A DNA stretch of 64,000 nucleotides. Origin: Liolophura sinensis. Its lineage: Eukaryota > Mollusca > Polyplacophora > Chitonida > Chitonidae. The stretch covers positions 14,745,385-14,809,384 of the forward strand of contig NC_088295.1 in NCBI RefSeq assembly GCF_032854445.1. Reading direction: 5' to 3'. Below the pieces are notes generated by a model that saw nothing but the letters and a program-made list of their open reading frames with translations, was not told the DNA's origin and did no database searches. The translations under genes and the position numbers were made by a program. Of the stretch, positions 9,167-23,100 are shown piece after piece. The first letter of the stretch is position 1. Each line of letters starts with the position of its first letter.

Positions 9167-12100
9167 TGTGTATCCATGCCTTGATCAGTGTACTTCCATT
9201 CCAACTTCTAAATGCCACTCAAACAAGTCTATTCGGAATGCCGACAATAACATGTGCCGCTAGTTGTCATCGTATATAGGTACGAATTTAGAATTCCTCG
9301 GGGAATAGAATGATATTTATTGTAAAGCGGACAGAGGGAAAGAATAGTAAATAAATCTTAAAATAAACGCAGGAAATGCACACTGTAACACAGGGTAAAG
9401 CCACAGATTACCCTATCCGTATTGTGAGTCCACCAGCATGTAGATGGAAATACCTAGACAAACATCAAATTCAGCGTCTGAAAACTGTGAATCTGAAGTC
9501 TGACCAGAGATGTCAGTGTCGTAAATCGAAACTTCAACGTCGTCCACTAAGTTCAGATTGATACGGCAGTATATTTGCTTCTGTGTAGTTAAAATCCATC
9601 TCGAAAATCACTTCGCTTTGATACGAATTTCCAGGTAGACCAGATAGACTTGGGATGGCCATCTATGACGTCACCTGATGAGCCGTGTCTGGCGGCCGGC
9701 TGGAGATCGGCTAGGGCATTAAATATATTGTTTTTGGGTGGATTTAAAGACATTTTTATGTTTCTCAAAACCCGTAAACATACTGTATAAACAGGTTATA
9801 ATCTATATAGTTAGGACCAATAACTAAATCTGAACACTTATCCTTTAAGGATAAATAGGAAAAGTCTCTGACGTCATGGATGTGCTGTCAGTAAAGCGCG
9901 CCCAAGAATTCACTCAACTGAATGCCATTAATTCTTCCAAGAAATGTTTAAGAAGTCGTTTAAGGTGATTTACATACAGTTTTTAGGGGTGCCTGAAAAC
10001 GATGACGTAATTTCATCTTGTCCAGTAATGCTCTGATCTCCTCGATATGTATCAATATATACTGTCAGCTCAGCTAAGCATTTAACCTTTATATACACTT
10101 GTATGATGGCCAGTAACACATACATACAGCTATCTTAAATTCTGCACCATGCATGCATGCATGGATATATAAAATGTATATACTACATGCACGCATGGTC
10201 GAGGCGTGCATGGCTCTCCCAAGCATATACATTGGGACATAGCCGGATTACAAGATGCACTCTAGACGAGCGAATCGAAGCAGTGAAAACATCCCTGTTT
10301 CCACGTGCGCGTTATTATTTATTCATGTATCTCCAATATTTGCCCAAATTGTCGCTCATAATGCGATTGTCCGTGGCCAGCACTGCTGGCACTACCGGTC
10401 TCTTTCGGTGCGCTGCGCAGTTGGAACTTGTCCGTCGTCTCATAGGAGCATGCCCGCCTCAAAATATTTGAATACGTCCAAGCTGTAATTGATTTTGCTA
10501 TCTCCAGGGATGAATGTTGATATGTACATTAGGCACACTCTATTACACATATGTAATGAATAATGCAAAGCTCTGGATTTCCTCATGTGCTGTGTGAAGA
10601 TCACGGCGTATAGATCTGGACCACGTAGGTGGTATCACGTGACATCGACTAGTCCTCTCAGACGCATGCGGCTTGTCACAGGATAGCATCATTTGCATGG
10701 AAATTTTTACCAGCTGACATAACCTGAGCAGATGGTGGCTCTCTGTAAACAGGAAATTGCCAGCCACAAATCAGAGATCTTCCAAGAACGATGCCTTAGT
10801 ATGTTATAAACTTCTAAATAACCAAGTTCATTGATTATCCAAATGAAAAAATCTCGGCTCCACGGCCAGTTCCCGTTCGACTTAGCTCTCGCATAAACTG
10901 AGCCATTCTTCTCGTTGCTGTTTTTTTAGTCAGGCTTCCATTCTGGATTGGGGTCCTTGACACACTAGGGCAGCTCGAGGGGGGGGGGGGGGGGGTGTAT
11001 ATAGCAAGGCTCCTGCGAGTCGTTCATACTGGTTTGCCTTATTCTGTTACCAGTTACGACTACACCATATAACTGGTGTGTCATTTTGCTCTTGGTCGAT
11101 ATTGCTTAACCCTATGCATGCAGTCACTGCATTTAACAACTTACCTCACCTTTACTGTTAAACCATGAGTGATGCATTTAATGAAGATATTATATATAAT
11201 TATACGTTTTCATAAGGTAATCAGAAAAACCTAAAATCATGCGATCGCGTCGGTAATAACAGCAACGCTTTTTTAAACTATAATTCATGTGGTTTGAGAA
11301 AGTTGGAGATGTGCTCTTTTGACTCAAAAACAGTTTTCTTCTTTGCTTCGATAACTTATTTGTGGTTATATATGGAATATCTAGTATAGACGCTAAAAAC
11401 AGACAAACACTGTGAGATGTCTAGAGACTGTTTTTGAAGAAATGTGCAGACGGACTGCTATACTGCATGAATATTTACCCATTGGGGCCAATCTCCGAAA
11501 AACGTGAACTACATATATGTCACGCGGTCGTGAATGTGATACGAGACACATAACGCTTCGCGAAACACATCACCGAAGAGAGGCTTTATCAAATACAATA
11601 AATTCATGTTGCACAGCAATGCACCTAATCTGCTCAAATGTCAGAAATTCCCCTGTATTTATATGACTACTAAAGTGACAGATTTTCATTTCATATATAT
11701 AAATTATACAATACTAATATGCTATATAGAATTATGTATCTTTGGCTGTTTTCCAGAACTTCACACGTCTGTAGTGTGTACGTATATATAATTCATAATG
11801 CTAAACTAAAATAACATTACCCGCATGCAGTTGAAATGCTTCGAATGGCCTACATAGATTTGTCGTTGTTTATGTGCTTGCAAGTGTATGCTTCTTAAAT
11901 GAACACAGTAAATGTAATCTGAAGATAGTCATATTGCATTCAGCCATGTATGTATCCCTAAATGCCCCAGTGCATGGTAGGCCTGGCTTTAGTGAGATCA
12001 AGTTTCTTTTGGATTAATGTGTTACAAAGATAGCATTGGAATTATTATTGAGAAAGAGATTTTACACAGAGGTTTTGCCTACCAAGTCTGGATCAGTGGA

Positions 12101-14284
12101 CAAATATATATCTGGGAATATAAAAACATATAAAATTTCCAACCATCCGAGGAAAACTTTTGGGATTTTTGCTTAGCACAAATGTCAGCAACATGCCATC
12201 ATATCGGAGAACAATGAAGCACCAATGAGTTGACGTATGAGCATTTCTTGGTATCATATGTGTTAACTGTATGTCAGAAAACCGTTCTGGCTTAAATCTA
12301 TAAGTACCACTAGACTAAACCCGGAATCCCAGTTTAATGTTATGAATTTAAAAGACTTCAGCATGCAAGAGAGCAAACCCCGAACAGCGACGACAGAGTG
12401 TTAAATGGCAAATGGTCACACATACCCGGAGAAATCCTGCCTCTTGTCAATTTACCTCAGTCAGGCTTTTATTCTCACTGTTAATTTGTAAATGCGTATA
12501 TAGTATAATAATATACTTCCCTAGCATCACGGCTTATACAACACTATTGAAAGGGAATCATGTGATGTCAATTGTAATTTATTAGACGTCACTAGTCTAA
12601 AATTACTCAGAATGTCATCACGTTTAATTAATATTTACATGAAAATAATGCCAACCTGGCCCTTATATTTATGAAGCAACTTAAGACTTAAAGTCATAAA
12701 TTACAAGTGCTTAAAAATCCAAACGCAGAAGAGGAAAGAACACCAATCATGTTGGTACATTGTACTACAGTATAAAGAGTCTGTGTCAATTTTTAAACAA
12801 TCTGGGGTAAAACATTCTATACTTGTGGCTATGTTCGAATTTTTCTTGACGACGTTTGATAAATATGGCCTCGGGTACATCAGAGCGGCTTATTACACAA
12901 GCAGAACCTCAGTTTAATCAGAAATGTAATATAAAAGAGAGCATGGAGAGTAAAACCAAAGCAACGACGACAGTGTATGCGTATACATGTAATAGGTGAC
13001 AAATGGCTACACGTAACCGGTGAAATGCAGTCTCTTATCAGTTTACCTCAGTTACGAATTTATGATAGCTGAAGACACACAGCAGATAAATGCATTAATA
13101 ACGTGCTGCTGGTCTTTTCCGTCGTTACAAGGAAGCTATAGACAATCAGCAGCAAGACTTCTAGTTTACCTCGTCAACTGAGTGGTCTCAGCTGGCGGCT
13201 TAACACCAAGAGGTAGCCCATATACATGGCCGGTATCTGGATTGGTGTGGAGGTGGATTAGCGTGTCTCAAGTCTCCACGACCTACTGGGGTGACACCAG
13301 CACCAGCCGTAACGCATGATACCATGGGATGGCCGTGATAAATCACGTCGGCAACCTAAGAAATGGGCAATTCACAACCTCCTCTTGTAAGTGACAAGAT
13401 CTGTTCGAACTAACAACCACGTGTTCGGGTTATACAGTAGTACTGTTATGCAGAAGTTCGGACAGTGCTATTTCGTCATTTGCTATGTGTTAACAATGAT
13501 ATGAGCAGAGCTACCGACAAGTGGGTAAATAATTTAAGACTTGCGAACTTTGGGCCAAAAATCTTTGCCTCTGCATTAATTGAATCTGACTTTGGGTCGA
13601 CAATTTTGCAAACACCAGCTGTTCTAAGCCTATGCATGCTACTTATGGTTAGTGCAGTGATATGAAAGGACCTGGTACGGTAAGGCGGAGAATCGGTCCC
13701 AGAGGGATGCGATAAGATAGTGCAAATTCCAAAATCCCAATACAATTCTGTACATTTCAGAATCAGAAGTATAAAACTTGGTTGAAGACATTGGAAATTG
13801 TAATGACATAAAAGAGATGGTTGCTAAGTAATAACGCTTCAAACATGCACTCTCGATCAAAAACACTAATTTTTCGTTCGAACGAGGAAGTGTTTTTAAT
13901 TTACAGTATGAAAATCAACGTTAACCCCAAAACTATCTTTACTGAAACCATTTATGTGTGTATTCTTATGTGCTGTCAACGTTTAGTTTTGGTTAACGCT
14001 TGTCTTCATATGTAAAACATTAACTTCATAATGCGATGAGTTTTGTCATATTTATCAACCTTAAAATCTGTATTTCTGCAATTGTCTATAGATTCCCCGA
14101 TTTGCATATCGGGGAAGAGTTCGAATCTTTGTGACACTTGAATTAGGATTAGAATGGATAAACTATGGTATTACGTAACATTTGGCAACTATAGCGACAC
14201 CATTCGTGATTGATGAGCACGTGACATATGGTCCAATAGCTGTCATTAACATTAACATGTCATGCCTAGAGAAAGTATAGGGCT
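9167..14284. other. Intergenic, no gene recognised
   Basis: No coding exon is recognisable. Notable points are palindromic CRE octamers at 9666-9673 and 9869-9876, a run of 17 G at 10979-10995, and a degenerate direct repeat between about 12350-12480 and 12930-13050 (shared GAGAG, ACGACGACAG, ACAAATGG, CCTCAGT blocks). Confidence 0.5.
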
Positions 14285-14366
14285 GAAAGTTACATTTGTT
14301 ATATATTTATTTAATTGATTGGTGCATAACAGCGTGCTCAAGAATTTTTCAGAAAGTTATATTTGT
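14285..14366 (-). mobile_element. Truncated SINE tail with 15-bp target-site duplication, abutting the satellite
   Basis: A family A tail (14300-14351, with TTAATTGATTGGTGCATAAC and GTGCTCAAGAATTTTTC) is flanked by GAAAGTTACATTTGT (14285-14299) and GAAAGTTATATTTGT (14352-14366), 14 of 15 identical. The right-hand copy is also the start of the 41-bp satellite monomer. Confidence 0.7.
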
Positions 14367-15088
14367 AGTGCAGTGATTTCCATAACTCTACAGAAAGTTA
14401 TATTTGTAGTGCAGTGATTCCCATATCTCTACAGAAAGTTATATTTGTAGTGCAGTGATTTCCATAACTCTGCATAAAGTTATGTTTGTAGTGCAGTGAT
14501 TTCCATATCTCTACAGAAAGTTATATTTGTAGTGCAGTGATTTCCATATCTCTACAGAAAGTTATGTTTGTAGTGCAGTGATTTCCATATCTCTACAGAA
14601 AGTTATGTTTGTAGTGCAGTGATTTCCATATCTCTACAGAAAGTTATATTTGTAGTGCAGTGATTTCCATATCTCTACAGAAAGTTATATTTGTAGTGCA
14701 GTGATTTCCATAACTCTGCATAAAGTTATGTTTGTAGTGCAGTGATTTCCATATCTCTACAGAAAGTTATATTTGCAGTGCAGTGATTTCCATATCTCTA
14801 CAGAAAGTTATGTTTGTAGTGCAGTGATTTCCATATCTCTACAGAAAGTTATATTTGTAGTGCAGTGATTTCCATATCTCTTACAGAAAGTTATATTTGT
14901 AGTGCAGTGATTTCCATATCTCTACAGAAAGTTATATTTGTAGTGCAGTGATTTCCATATCACTACAGAAAGTTATATTTGTAGTGCAGTGATTTCCATA
15001 ACTCTACAGAAAGTTATGTTTGTAGTGCAGTGATTTCCACAACTCTACAGAAAGTTATATTTGTAGTGCAGTGATTTCCACAACTCTA
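14350..15088. repeat. 41-bp satellite array, 18 copies
   Basis: Copies begin at 14350, 14391, 14432, 14473, 14514, 14555, 14596, 14637, 14678, 14719, 14760, 14801, 14842, 14884, 14925, 14966, 15007 and 15048. The period is 41 bp, apart from one 42-bp unit with an extra T before 14884. The monomer reads CAGAAAGTTATATTTGTAGT followed by GCAGTGATTTCCATATCTCTA. Variants are ATAT/ATGT, and CATAAAG in copies 4 and 10. Confidence 0.97.
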
Positions 15089-17859
15089 GAGTGTCTAATG
15101 CAAAAAAAAACAAATAAATATTTCAGTGTCAATGGAGCCGGCTACAGTTTTTCGATTTTATGACCTATACGTCGCTTCAGTGCATGTTTGGAGCTTTATA
15201 GGTCGTATGCTTGCCATTTAATAGCAAAATAGCACGAGTAAAACATATGTGAAAAAAGAAGAAGTCCTACGAGTGTCTCAGGAGCTGTCACTCACAGCTA
15301 TAGTCAGTTTCCCTGCTAGAGGTCCACAGTTTCTTGAACTGGGACCGATTCTCGGCGTTACCATACCACGTTCTTTACATGTTAAAACAATTGTATGTTT
15401 CGTTAATGTGTTATGTCTAGGCTATGTAATTAACTTGAGATTTCAAGATATTAATGCTGAAAAAGGACGATGAATTCTCAGCTATATTGTTAATATAAGT
15501 GTCTGATAAACTTGAACTTCGTTTCCCTCCGAAGGTATATGTGCAGTATATAGGGGAGTTTCCATACACATTCGAGTACTCATCCATGTGAGATTTCAAT
15601 GTTTCTCAAAAGCATGTTTTATATCGCATATATTCTATAAGATTGATTGTTTTACAATGATACATACATTGTGTAATACGTGGTGGTATAGTCCTGAAGA
15701 ATACAGATATATATGTAGGCCTACTAGACCTTGCATCCATGTTTTCAATTCATCGTCCATTATAAGATGTGTATGAAGGTTGTATAGGTATCGCGCGTAT
15801 TGGCCTTCCTAATGATCGACTTTTATGACCGTTGTCACAATAAAACCAGCTAATGACAAAACGGCCTTTTGTTCTTGTCTTGAATAATCCTGGTTCCGCC
15901 CAATAATGAAAGATAAATAGATAAGGATTCTGTGCCAGCCTCTGTGGTTGTAGCGGGTACATCACATCATATCATACACTATATACTTGCATTTGGCCAA
16001 ACCCCTGCCTGGAAACCGACAGGGTTGAGTTTCTCGTCCACATTGACGACTCTTCACATTCCCGATAATTGAATGGTTCCTTGGAAAGATTATATCTTAC
16101 ATTGCACAAGTTTTTTTGCCTGCATCGCTGTTAGACCGAGACCAGAAGATGTATGGAGATCATGTCTCGCACAGAGCCCAATGCAATCATTTAGCTGATT
16201 TTGATAGAAAGAAATGAATATAACGATTTGTTGGAGCAGACACTGGAAGGCGTATGCGTATAAATTATTAGTGGACGTCTCTATCTGTTGAATAGAAATG
16301 TTAAGAAATCAATGAAATAAATCGTTAATACAGAATGAGTTAAAATAATCTCTGATAAGATATGTATACGATGCAGCAAAACTTCTTCAGGTACCATGAG
16401 GGATTGTGCAACTAATATGGACCAAATGGTGCGTGGTTTATACCTATTCATGTGATAGAGACGAACTTAACTATCATACAGATGGATGAAGTATGATTAG
16501 CGTTTTTGTTTGCTTCACCAGGATCGTAACGATGCTTTACAAAAGATTTATGTATAGAAAAAGAAAACAAGGTTCGGTCTGCAAGTCCGTGATTGTATTG
16601 CCTTCTTTACTGAGCCAGTGCAGACGACCAAAGGCAGAAAAACATCAAACAGCGCTGTGCCAGGTGGAGGCTGGATGAGGACATCGCGCGAACGGTCAGC
16701 GTCCTCGTCCCTTCGTGTGCGATGTTCTCATCTGGCTTCCATAATAACTTGAGATAGTCGTGAATATCTCAATACAGATGCGACATTGCAGCGATGTATC
16801 GATCTATAAAGGTGAAAAACTTATTCAAAGATTACTTGCTCACTTTTCCATTTATTTCTGGCTAAATTAAAGCTCATGCAGCATATTAAACCTGTAGCCA
16901 GTTTAATACATGCAGTGCAATGTGACACCTTGAAATCATCGATGGAAAATAAAACAAGGATTCTTCATTATTTACAATTACTCACAGTCGCATCGGCTTG
17001 TCTTTAAGTATGCGTATGTGTTACGTCCTCTACACTTGGTAGATTGGTGCAAGTTTCCATTCAAAGAGGGGAAAAATAATTCTTTCTCTGTTTGAATGTC
17101 GTTCTCCACCAGCGCCATTTTGTAAATTCCAGTTAAAGTTTGCAAGAGCACGAAATTCTAAAGAATTAAGTGAGAATTTGTTCAAGACTTAAAATAAGAA
17201 TCTCAGATTTAAAGACATAATATATATATATGACCTTGGCCCGCAATCAGTTATAAATGAATGTTGCCTATACGTGATTTCCACATTTGTCTTGAAGTGC
17301 GTATGGTGTAGTTTAAGCATATGCATAGCTGCCTTTAATTTTACGTTGACCATATGCCTATATATCTGCCTTCTTAGTAAACCCAAAATGGCTTTAAGCC
17401 CTAATCATTCATTCTTATTTAGTCAGGTGGGTATATGTTTCCTTGAAAGGAAAATCTTGTTCAACCATTAGGCTACTTACTACCTTTACTGATTATCGTC
17501 TTCTATGACTTGTTTTTGCAGGCATTTTGAATAATGCTCATAGCTGGTGTGCCTTGTGTTTCTGACAGTTCAGGTGGATATAGTTCACTTGTATATCAGG
17601 GTTTATGCAGTGTAACTTTAGAGCGATAAAAACATGACACTAGTTAGGTCTGTATGCATGGAGCAAACATGGTATACACGTGAGCTACATACAGGTTGCT
17701 ATCGCGTCCATTTTACACGAATACGCATCTGGCGCAGTCATTGCTCGGCTGTCGGGTGTACTGAATGCCCTTTCTACGTCTGTTTCAATGACACAAATGA
17801 TTAGTGGGTTTGGTAAAATACTCAGCGCCAGCAGGCCGCAATGCTGATGTTTCAGTTAT

Positions 17860-17888
17860 GGGGCGGTTTGGGGGGTGGGGGGTTGGGG
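17860..17888 (+). other. G-quadruplex candidate
   Basis: Four G runs (4, 6, 6 and 4 G) are separated by loops of 6, 1 and 2 bases. This is a textbook intramolecular G-quadruplex pattern in otherwise AT-rich DNA. No gene is adjacent. Confidence 0.6.
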
Positions 17889-20098
17889 TGAGCTGGTGAG
17901 TGCATAACAGTATGTATCATGCTGACACAACAGCTCATGTAAAACCTCCCGAATAAAGAGCGTTATGTACGATCATGTTACATTGCCTGAACAGGCGAGA
18001 CATTGGCCCCTGTACACACTAAGTCAATAAAAATATACATATACAGGAATGGACTGCACTCTCAGGGGGGAGAGGAGGGTACGTTTTTGCTTCAACAAGT
18101 GTCTGAACTACTCTGGGTTTAGGTTTGTCTGCATGTAACGTGACGTTCGACATTTTCCACCTTGTGTGATTGTGCACCACGCTTATTTCATATGTCCACA
18201 CATCCATCACAGTGTAAAACCGCTCCTTTGTCAATGGGAACTGGATTACAGCTCACAGCTTTGTGACTCGCCATGCAAAGTTCATAAACCGTTGAAGGGC
18301 ATTGAGCAGACGGCGAGAAGAATAGATATGTGAACAGCATGCAGACAGATAATGCCGCAGCGTTTCTTTGTTCGAGGACAGACGCTATGTTGGTTCCGCA
18401 CTGTTTCATATAGCTTCACGTGCATGAATCCTAGAATCATGTATGCGGATTATCTGCACCGAAAATAGCATCCAAACAGAGATATGCGCGATGGAGATAT
18501 CTAAGTTTATATATAAACTTTGAAATTTGAATTGGATGCATGCTTAGAAAATCGAATGTCTTCTCCGCATCACTGAAAACTGACATGTTAGCAGCTTTAT
18601 TTACTGCTATGTATTTCTTACATATACGTTTTGGTCCGAGTGTTTTGGTGAGGTTGTTTAGGAGCGGGTTTTACGGATATCTACTTGGTGCATTCTTGCA
18701 TAGGTTACCAGTGGTATACAAATGTATGGCTTGACGCTAAGACTTAATTAAATATATGTATCATATATCTGAGTTAACGGAGGTTAGGATATACGTGTGT
18801 ATGTAAACATTTGCTTTTTAGCTTCAGTACAAGAGGCTATCAGAATAAAATCTGTTATGTTATAGTAAATCTTCTTAGGTATGAACTCTGGGCTATATAT
18901 AAGTGTAATTCGCTCAGATTTGTCTGTAAGCATAGACCATGTATATACATATCAAATATTTCAATCAAAGTATATTGTGCTGCACATTGGGAGCCTCAGC
19001 CAATGCGTTGGAATAGTTTTTCCGTAATTTCCAAAATTCCAGACGCCTTCCATAATCTAATATAAAGTATAAATTCCCCAAAATCAAATTCATCAAAGAC
19101 TGAAAGATGCAGTCTTAATTCTCGTATCAGAAACACAAATTTGATCGAATACGATGCCATCGGAGTTCTGGCTCCTCTGATGTTTTCAATGAGTCCTTCC
19201 ATCGCTTGATCTATTCTCTCAGTCCCCTAGTTTTTCAGGGTGAACGGCATTTCAAATTGAATACCGCTGAAGAGGCATTTCTGGATTTGCCTAAAATATC
19301 GGGCTAAAATCAATACAGCCGAGCGAGATAAGTCGATTTAAAATATTCGGGAATAAATTTAAAAAGGTGACAGATGTTCTGATAGTTCCTTTTTCTAATC
19401 AACTGACACATGCGGTAATTTTTTTAACATCGATACTGAATGTATAGCTTGTTGCAATACAGTGCATCTGTATTATATCAAATAAGCATAAAACTTTTTT
19501 ATGCCTTGAAATCCACCCAAATCCCCTTAAATGACAGACGCGTCTTATCTACTCATACGCAGCCATTACTTTCCTTTTAGATTACAGACAACCAGATTCA
19601 AGTATAGCTGGGCTTGAGGGGTAATGTAATATGTCGACTTACTAGTATGTCCTTGCTATCCTTGAGACCATGCATGTGTCCTACAGTTTGCTTGGGTCTT
19701 CATCACATCTCTTACAATGTTTCCACCGCAGTGATGAGCTGTATTTCTCACATCTCATACATGTAATTGTTCGAAATTTTCAGTGTTGCTCAGTTTGAAA
19801 GTGATTTGGAATTTGGAGTGCATGTAATGTGCCTATTTGTCGCAGGAGGGATTTCCACCGCTCTTTTATATAGTGCTGCTTCACTGAGACGACTTATCGA
19901 AGGCAAGTAAGCCGTCCCACCCGGTCCCTTATACTGATACGGGTCAAACCAGTCGTTGTACTATCCCCTTAATGCTGAACGCCAAGCGAGGAAGTTACAA
20001 CTTCCTCTGTTTTAAGGTGTTAGGTGTGACCCGACCCACGACGCTCTGTCAACTGTGTAGCGAATTTGAAGAGTGCATATTGTCAATTAAATCCGCTT

Positions 20099-20150
20099 AC
20101 ATTTATTTGATGGTTGTTTGAAGCCATATTCTCAATAATTCGTAGCTAAC
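20099..20150 (-). mobile_element. SINE family A tail fragment
   Basis: ACATTTATTTGATGGTTGTT followed by AAGCCATATTCTCAATAATTC resembles the tail block of the other minus-oriented copies. It is degenerate. Confidence 0.4.
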
Positions 20151-23100
20151 ACAGCGAGTGTTAGATTATGCGTGGAGAAGACTTGTGCTCGGGGTAAGTT
20201 ACGGATCTTTCGAAAGTTAGTGACGAACTTTTCCAATGAACAGTGAAGGAGTATGCATGGGGAAACCATCAGGGATGAATCCATATCTCGTTTGTCCTCA
20301 CGATTTAAAGAGATCGTAGCAGTTTTAAAAGACAGCATATTTCCCTTGACAAGTATATAGTCTTGAGAAGAGAAGTCAAGTGAATCATATTTGAGTCTGT
20401 ATATCACAGGCTTCGTAGAGTGACTGTTTGTACACCACGTCTACTCAGATACAACCTCTGACTGCACGTCTAATTTGTCTTTTGACAAGGACGTTTTCAT
20501 GAGGCAGATTTACATTAATAATAATAGTGGCATCTAATCACATAATAGGTCATGCAGCTATCTTATTATATCGGGATACAAAGAAACGGCTCGTCGAGCA
20601 AGTTGACTAGATCCCAAAGTCAGGTATAGAGCTTACCGCTCTGGTTTCAATTAGAAACTATGCCCCCTAATGTAATTAGGTAATCTGAGCATAAGAAGAG
20701 ATTTGAGAACATGCAGCTTGAGACGGCCTTCGTGAATTGTACACCAAACTTTCGTCCTGTCCCAGCTTTTACGGTTTCTAAGACGCCTACACTTCATGGC
20801 CTGATATCCGGTTCTACTAGAATCTAGCTTCTTACAAGGATTTTAAGGACTAGAGATCAATACCGATTGGCTGATATTATTTTCTATTCACATCTAAAGT
20901 AAGATTTTCATTGTTAACCTACGGTTTCTGAACAATTTGCACGGCATTGGCTATGAAGACACATCTTTTACTTACTGGAAGAGTATAGTCCAGACCTACA
21001 CAGACGATTGGTCGATTCCAGAATAATATGTAGGCCTATGTATATATTCAACTTTTGGCTTAACCTAAATCTGGGCACGCTTCTAAATGCTGAGCGTTAA
21101 AAGCCATTGTACAATACGAAATCTGCATGTATCATTTCCTATTCGGCTGTGGACTGTAGAAGGATTGTTATGAATCCCTCGGGTACTCGTCGTTCCAATA
21201 GGAGACACCTATTCTATCATTCCTGTCAATCTGGGCTGTCCACATAGTCAACGACCCAAGCACCTGTCTCTTTTCACCAGCTCCTCCCAGGAATCACTGG
21301 ATTTCAACCCGCGTAAAAAAGATAGATTACACTGTGCGGTTGAGATATCTCGCTTGACCTTACTGCCTGTCAAAATCGAGGAATGGTTGTACGCAAAACT
21401 CGGCCCTTGGAAGAGAATAGATGTCGCGTTTGTTTATACACAAGTTCCTACTGACAGTTTAACGTCATAAAATGAAATATGACGTTATATAGTCCTATAT
21501 AGATCATAAAACCTGTCCTTTCACATACCGGAAGTCCGTGGGCCGAGCGGAAATGCAAGACTTTAGTGAAGTTGCGCTGCGTGCGTGGACTGATCACCAG
21601 TCGGATATTAGGTGACATATTCAATGACAGTTCGACCTGTTTCTCTAGGACGCAGCATCCACATGTTCGCAGGCGCTCGTTTTGTTATCTGCTAGCTACA
21701 TGTATTGATTCGTGATCGTTCTCCATTGCCACTATACCCAGGTTGAATATACCTCATGCACAAGCACATTCATTATATGTGAAAGACGAATCATAGATAG
21801 GAGTTGACAACCGAGCGAAATCTCGCGCATTCCCGCTCGCTGTGAGAATTTAAATGTGAAAGCAGCATAATGAGAGTTCATCGTAGCCATGTGCTTTGTC
21901 GTTTTTAACGTTCGGTCATATGCTTATATTGTTATGCCCTATATACATAGTTCTCTTTATGTATCAAGCTGCTTTCCGTGTGATGGAAGTCTTTTATTTC
22001 ATGATTGTAGCTGCTACTTACGAAAGCCGTTTAAGGCCGTCATCGTGTCACTTTTCTTCTTCTTGCCTATGCATCCTATATGGCCCGACGATGGTACGAA
22101 GCGTTGTCACAAGCACACGATGCAGTGAGACCAAGAGACTTGATAAGATCGGGAAAAAAATAAAACAATCTTTTATTGTTAAAATGTAATTGCATGGGAA
22201 ATTTATTACTCAAGATGTATGCTTATAAATTCGTATCTTGATGCAATATGCTTCTATACTGAAGCTAATATGTGCTTATCTCTGCTTTGACGCGAGACAA
22301 ATACTATATGTAATACTATATACTACATAAAAAGGTTTGAGTTTCAAGTGGTCCTCTAGCATGCAAACACTGTATGTGGGTGTTGGTCATGGCACAAATA
22401 GAATGCCATACGAAAAGGCTTCAGTATGTCCTGTCGTCACACAGGACCATACAAGTAACACGCAGACATTCGTGGACATTCCATATATCAACATTCAAGG
22501 TTGTTGTTGGTTGTTTTACTGCGCAATGATTGTGACTTCAGACAAAAAAAAACACAACTCGTAGAAGACAGCACTGCCTAAACAGGGTTACACTACATGT
22601 ATGTATGGCGCATAAAATTTCCTTAAGATGTCTGTTAATAAATAGTTCACCATTTTTCTATAGAAAATGTTTCCAAAGTGTTTCCTGATAATGCCAGCAA
22701 TCATTCCACTTAATTTAATTTGTTCTCGCGTTAAACTGGTAGGAGAATCTTATATATTTCCCAGTGATTAAACAATGTCCCCATAATAACTTGAGAACAT
22801 TTATACTAACAGCATTCAAACCTGAAACGTATTCAACCATCGTGTGAACCATCTTTTAGCTCGCTGCTGCCCAAACAACACAAACAGATACTCTTGCTAG
22901 AATAATAATGACACAAGACTTGATGTGCATATTGATATCTGTGTAGAGGTTCAGCTAACACTCACCAAATGCATTACGTATCGTTGTTTTACATACACGG
23001 TTCATATACTTATCAAGTCCAATTCAAAACTTCATCGTGGACTCATGAATTAGTGACTATGACTTAACCACACATTTATACCAGTTAGTGGAGTCTATTA

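Noticed and set aside
12350-13050. Two similar stretches (about 12350-12480 and 12930-13050) as a mobile-element pair
   Set aside because: Shared blocks are visible but too degenerate to define ends, duplications or a family.
14350-15088. CRISPR-like regular repeats
   Set aside because: The units are directly adjacent monomers with no unique spacers, in an animal nuclear genome; this is a satellite array.
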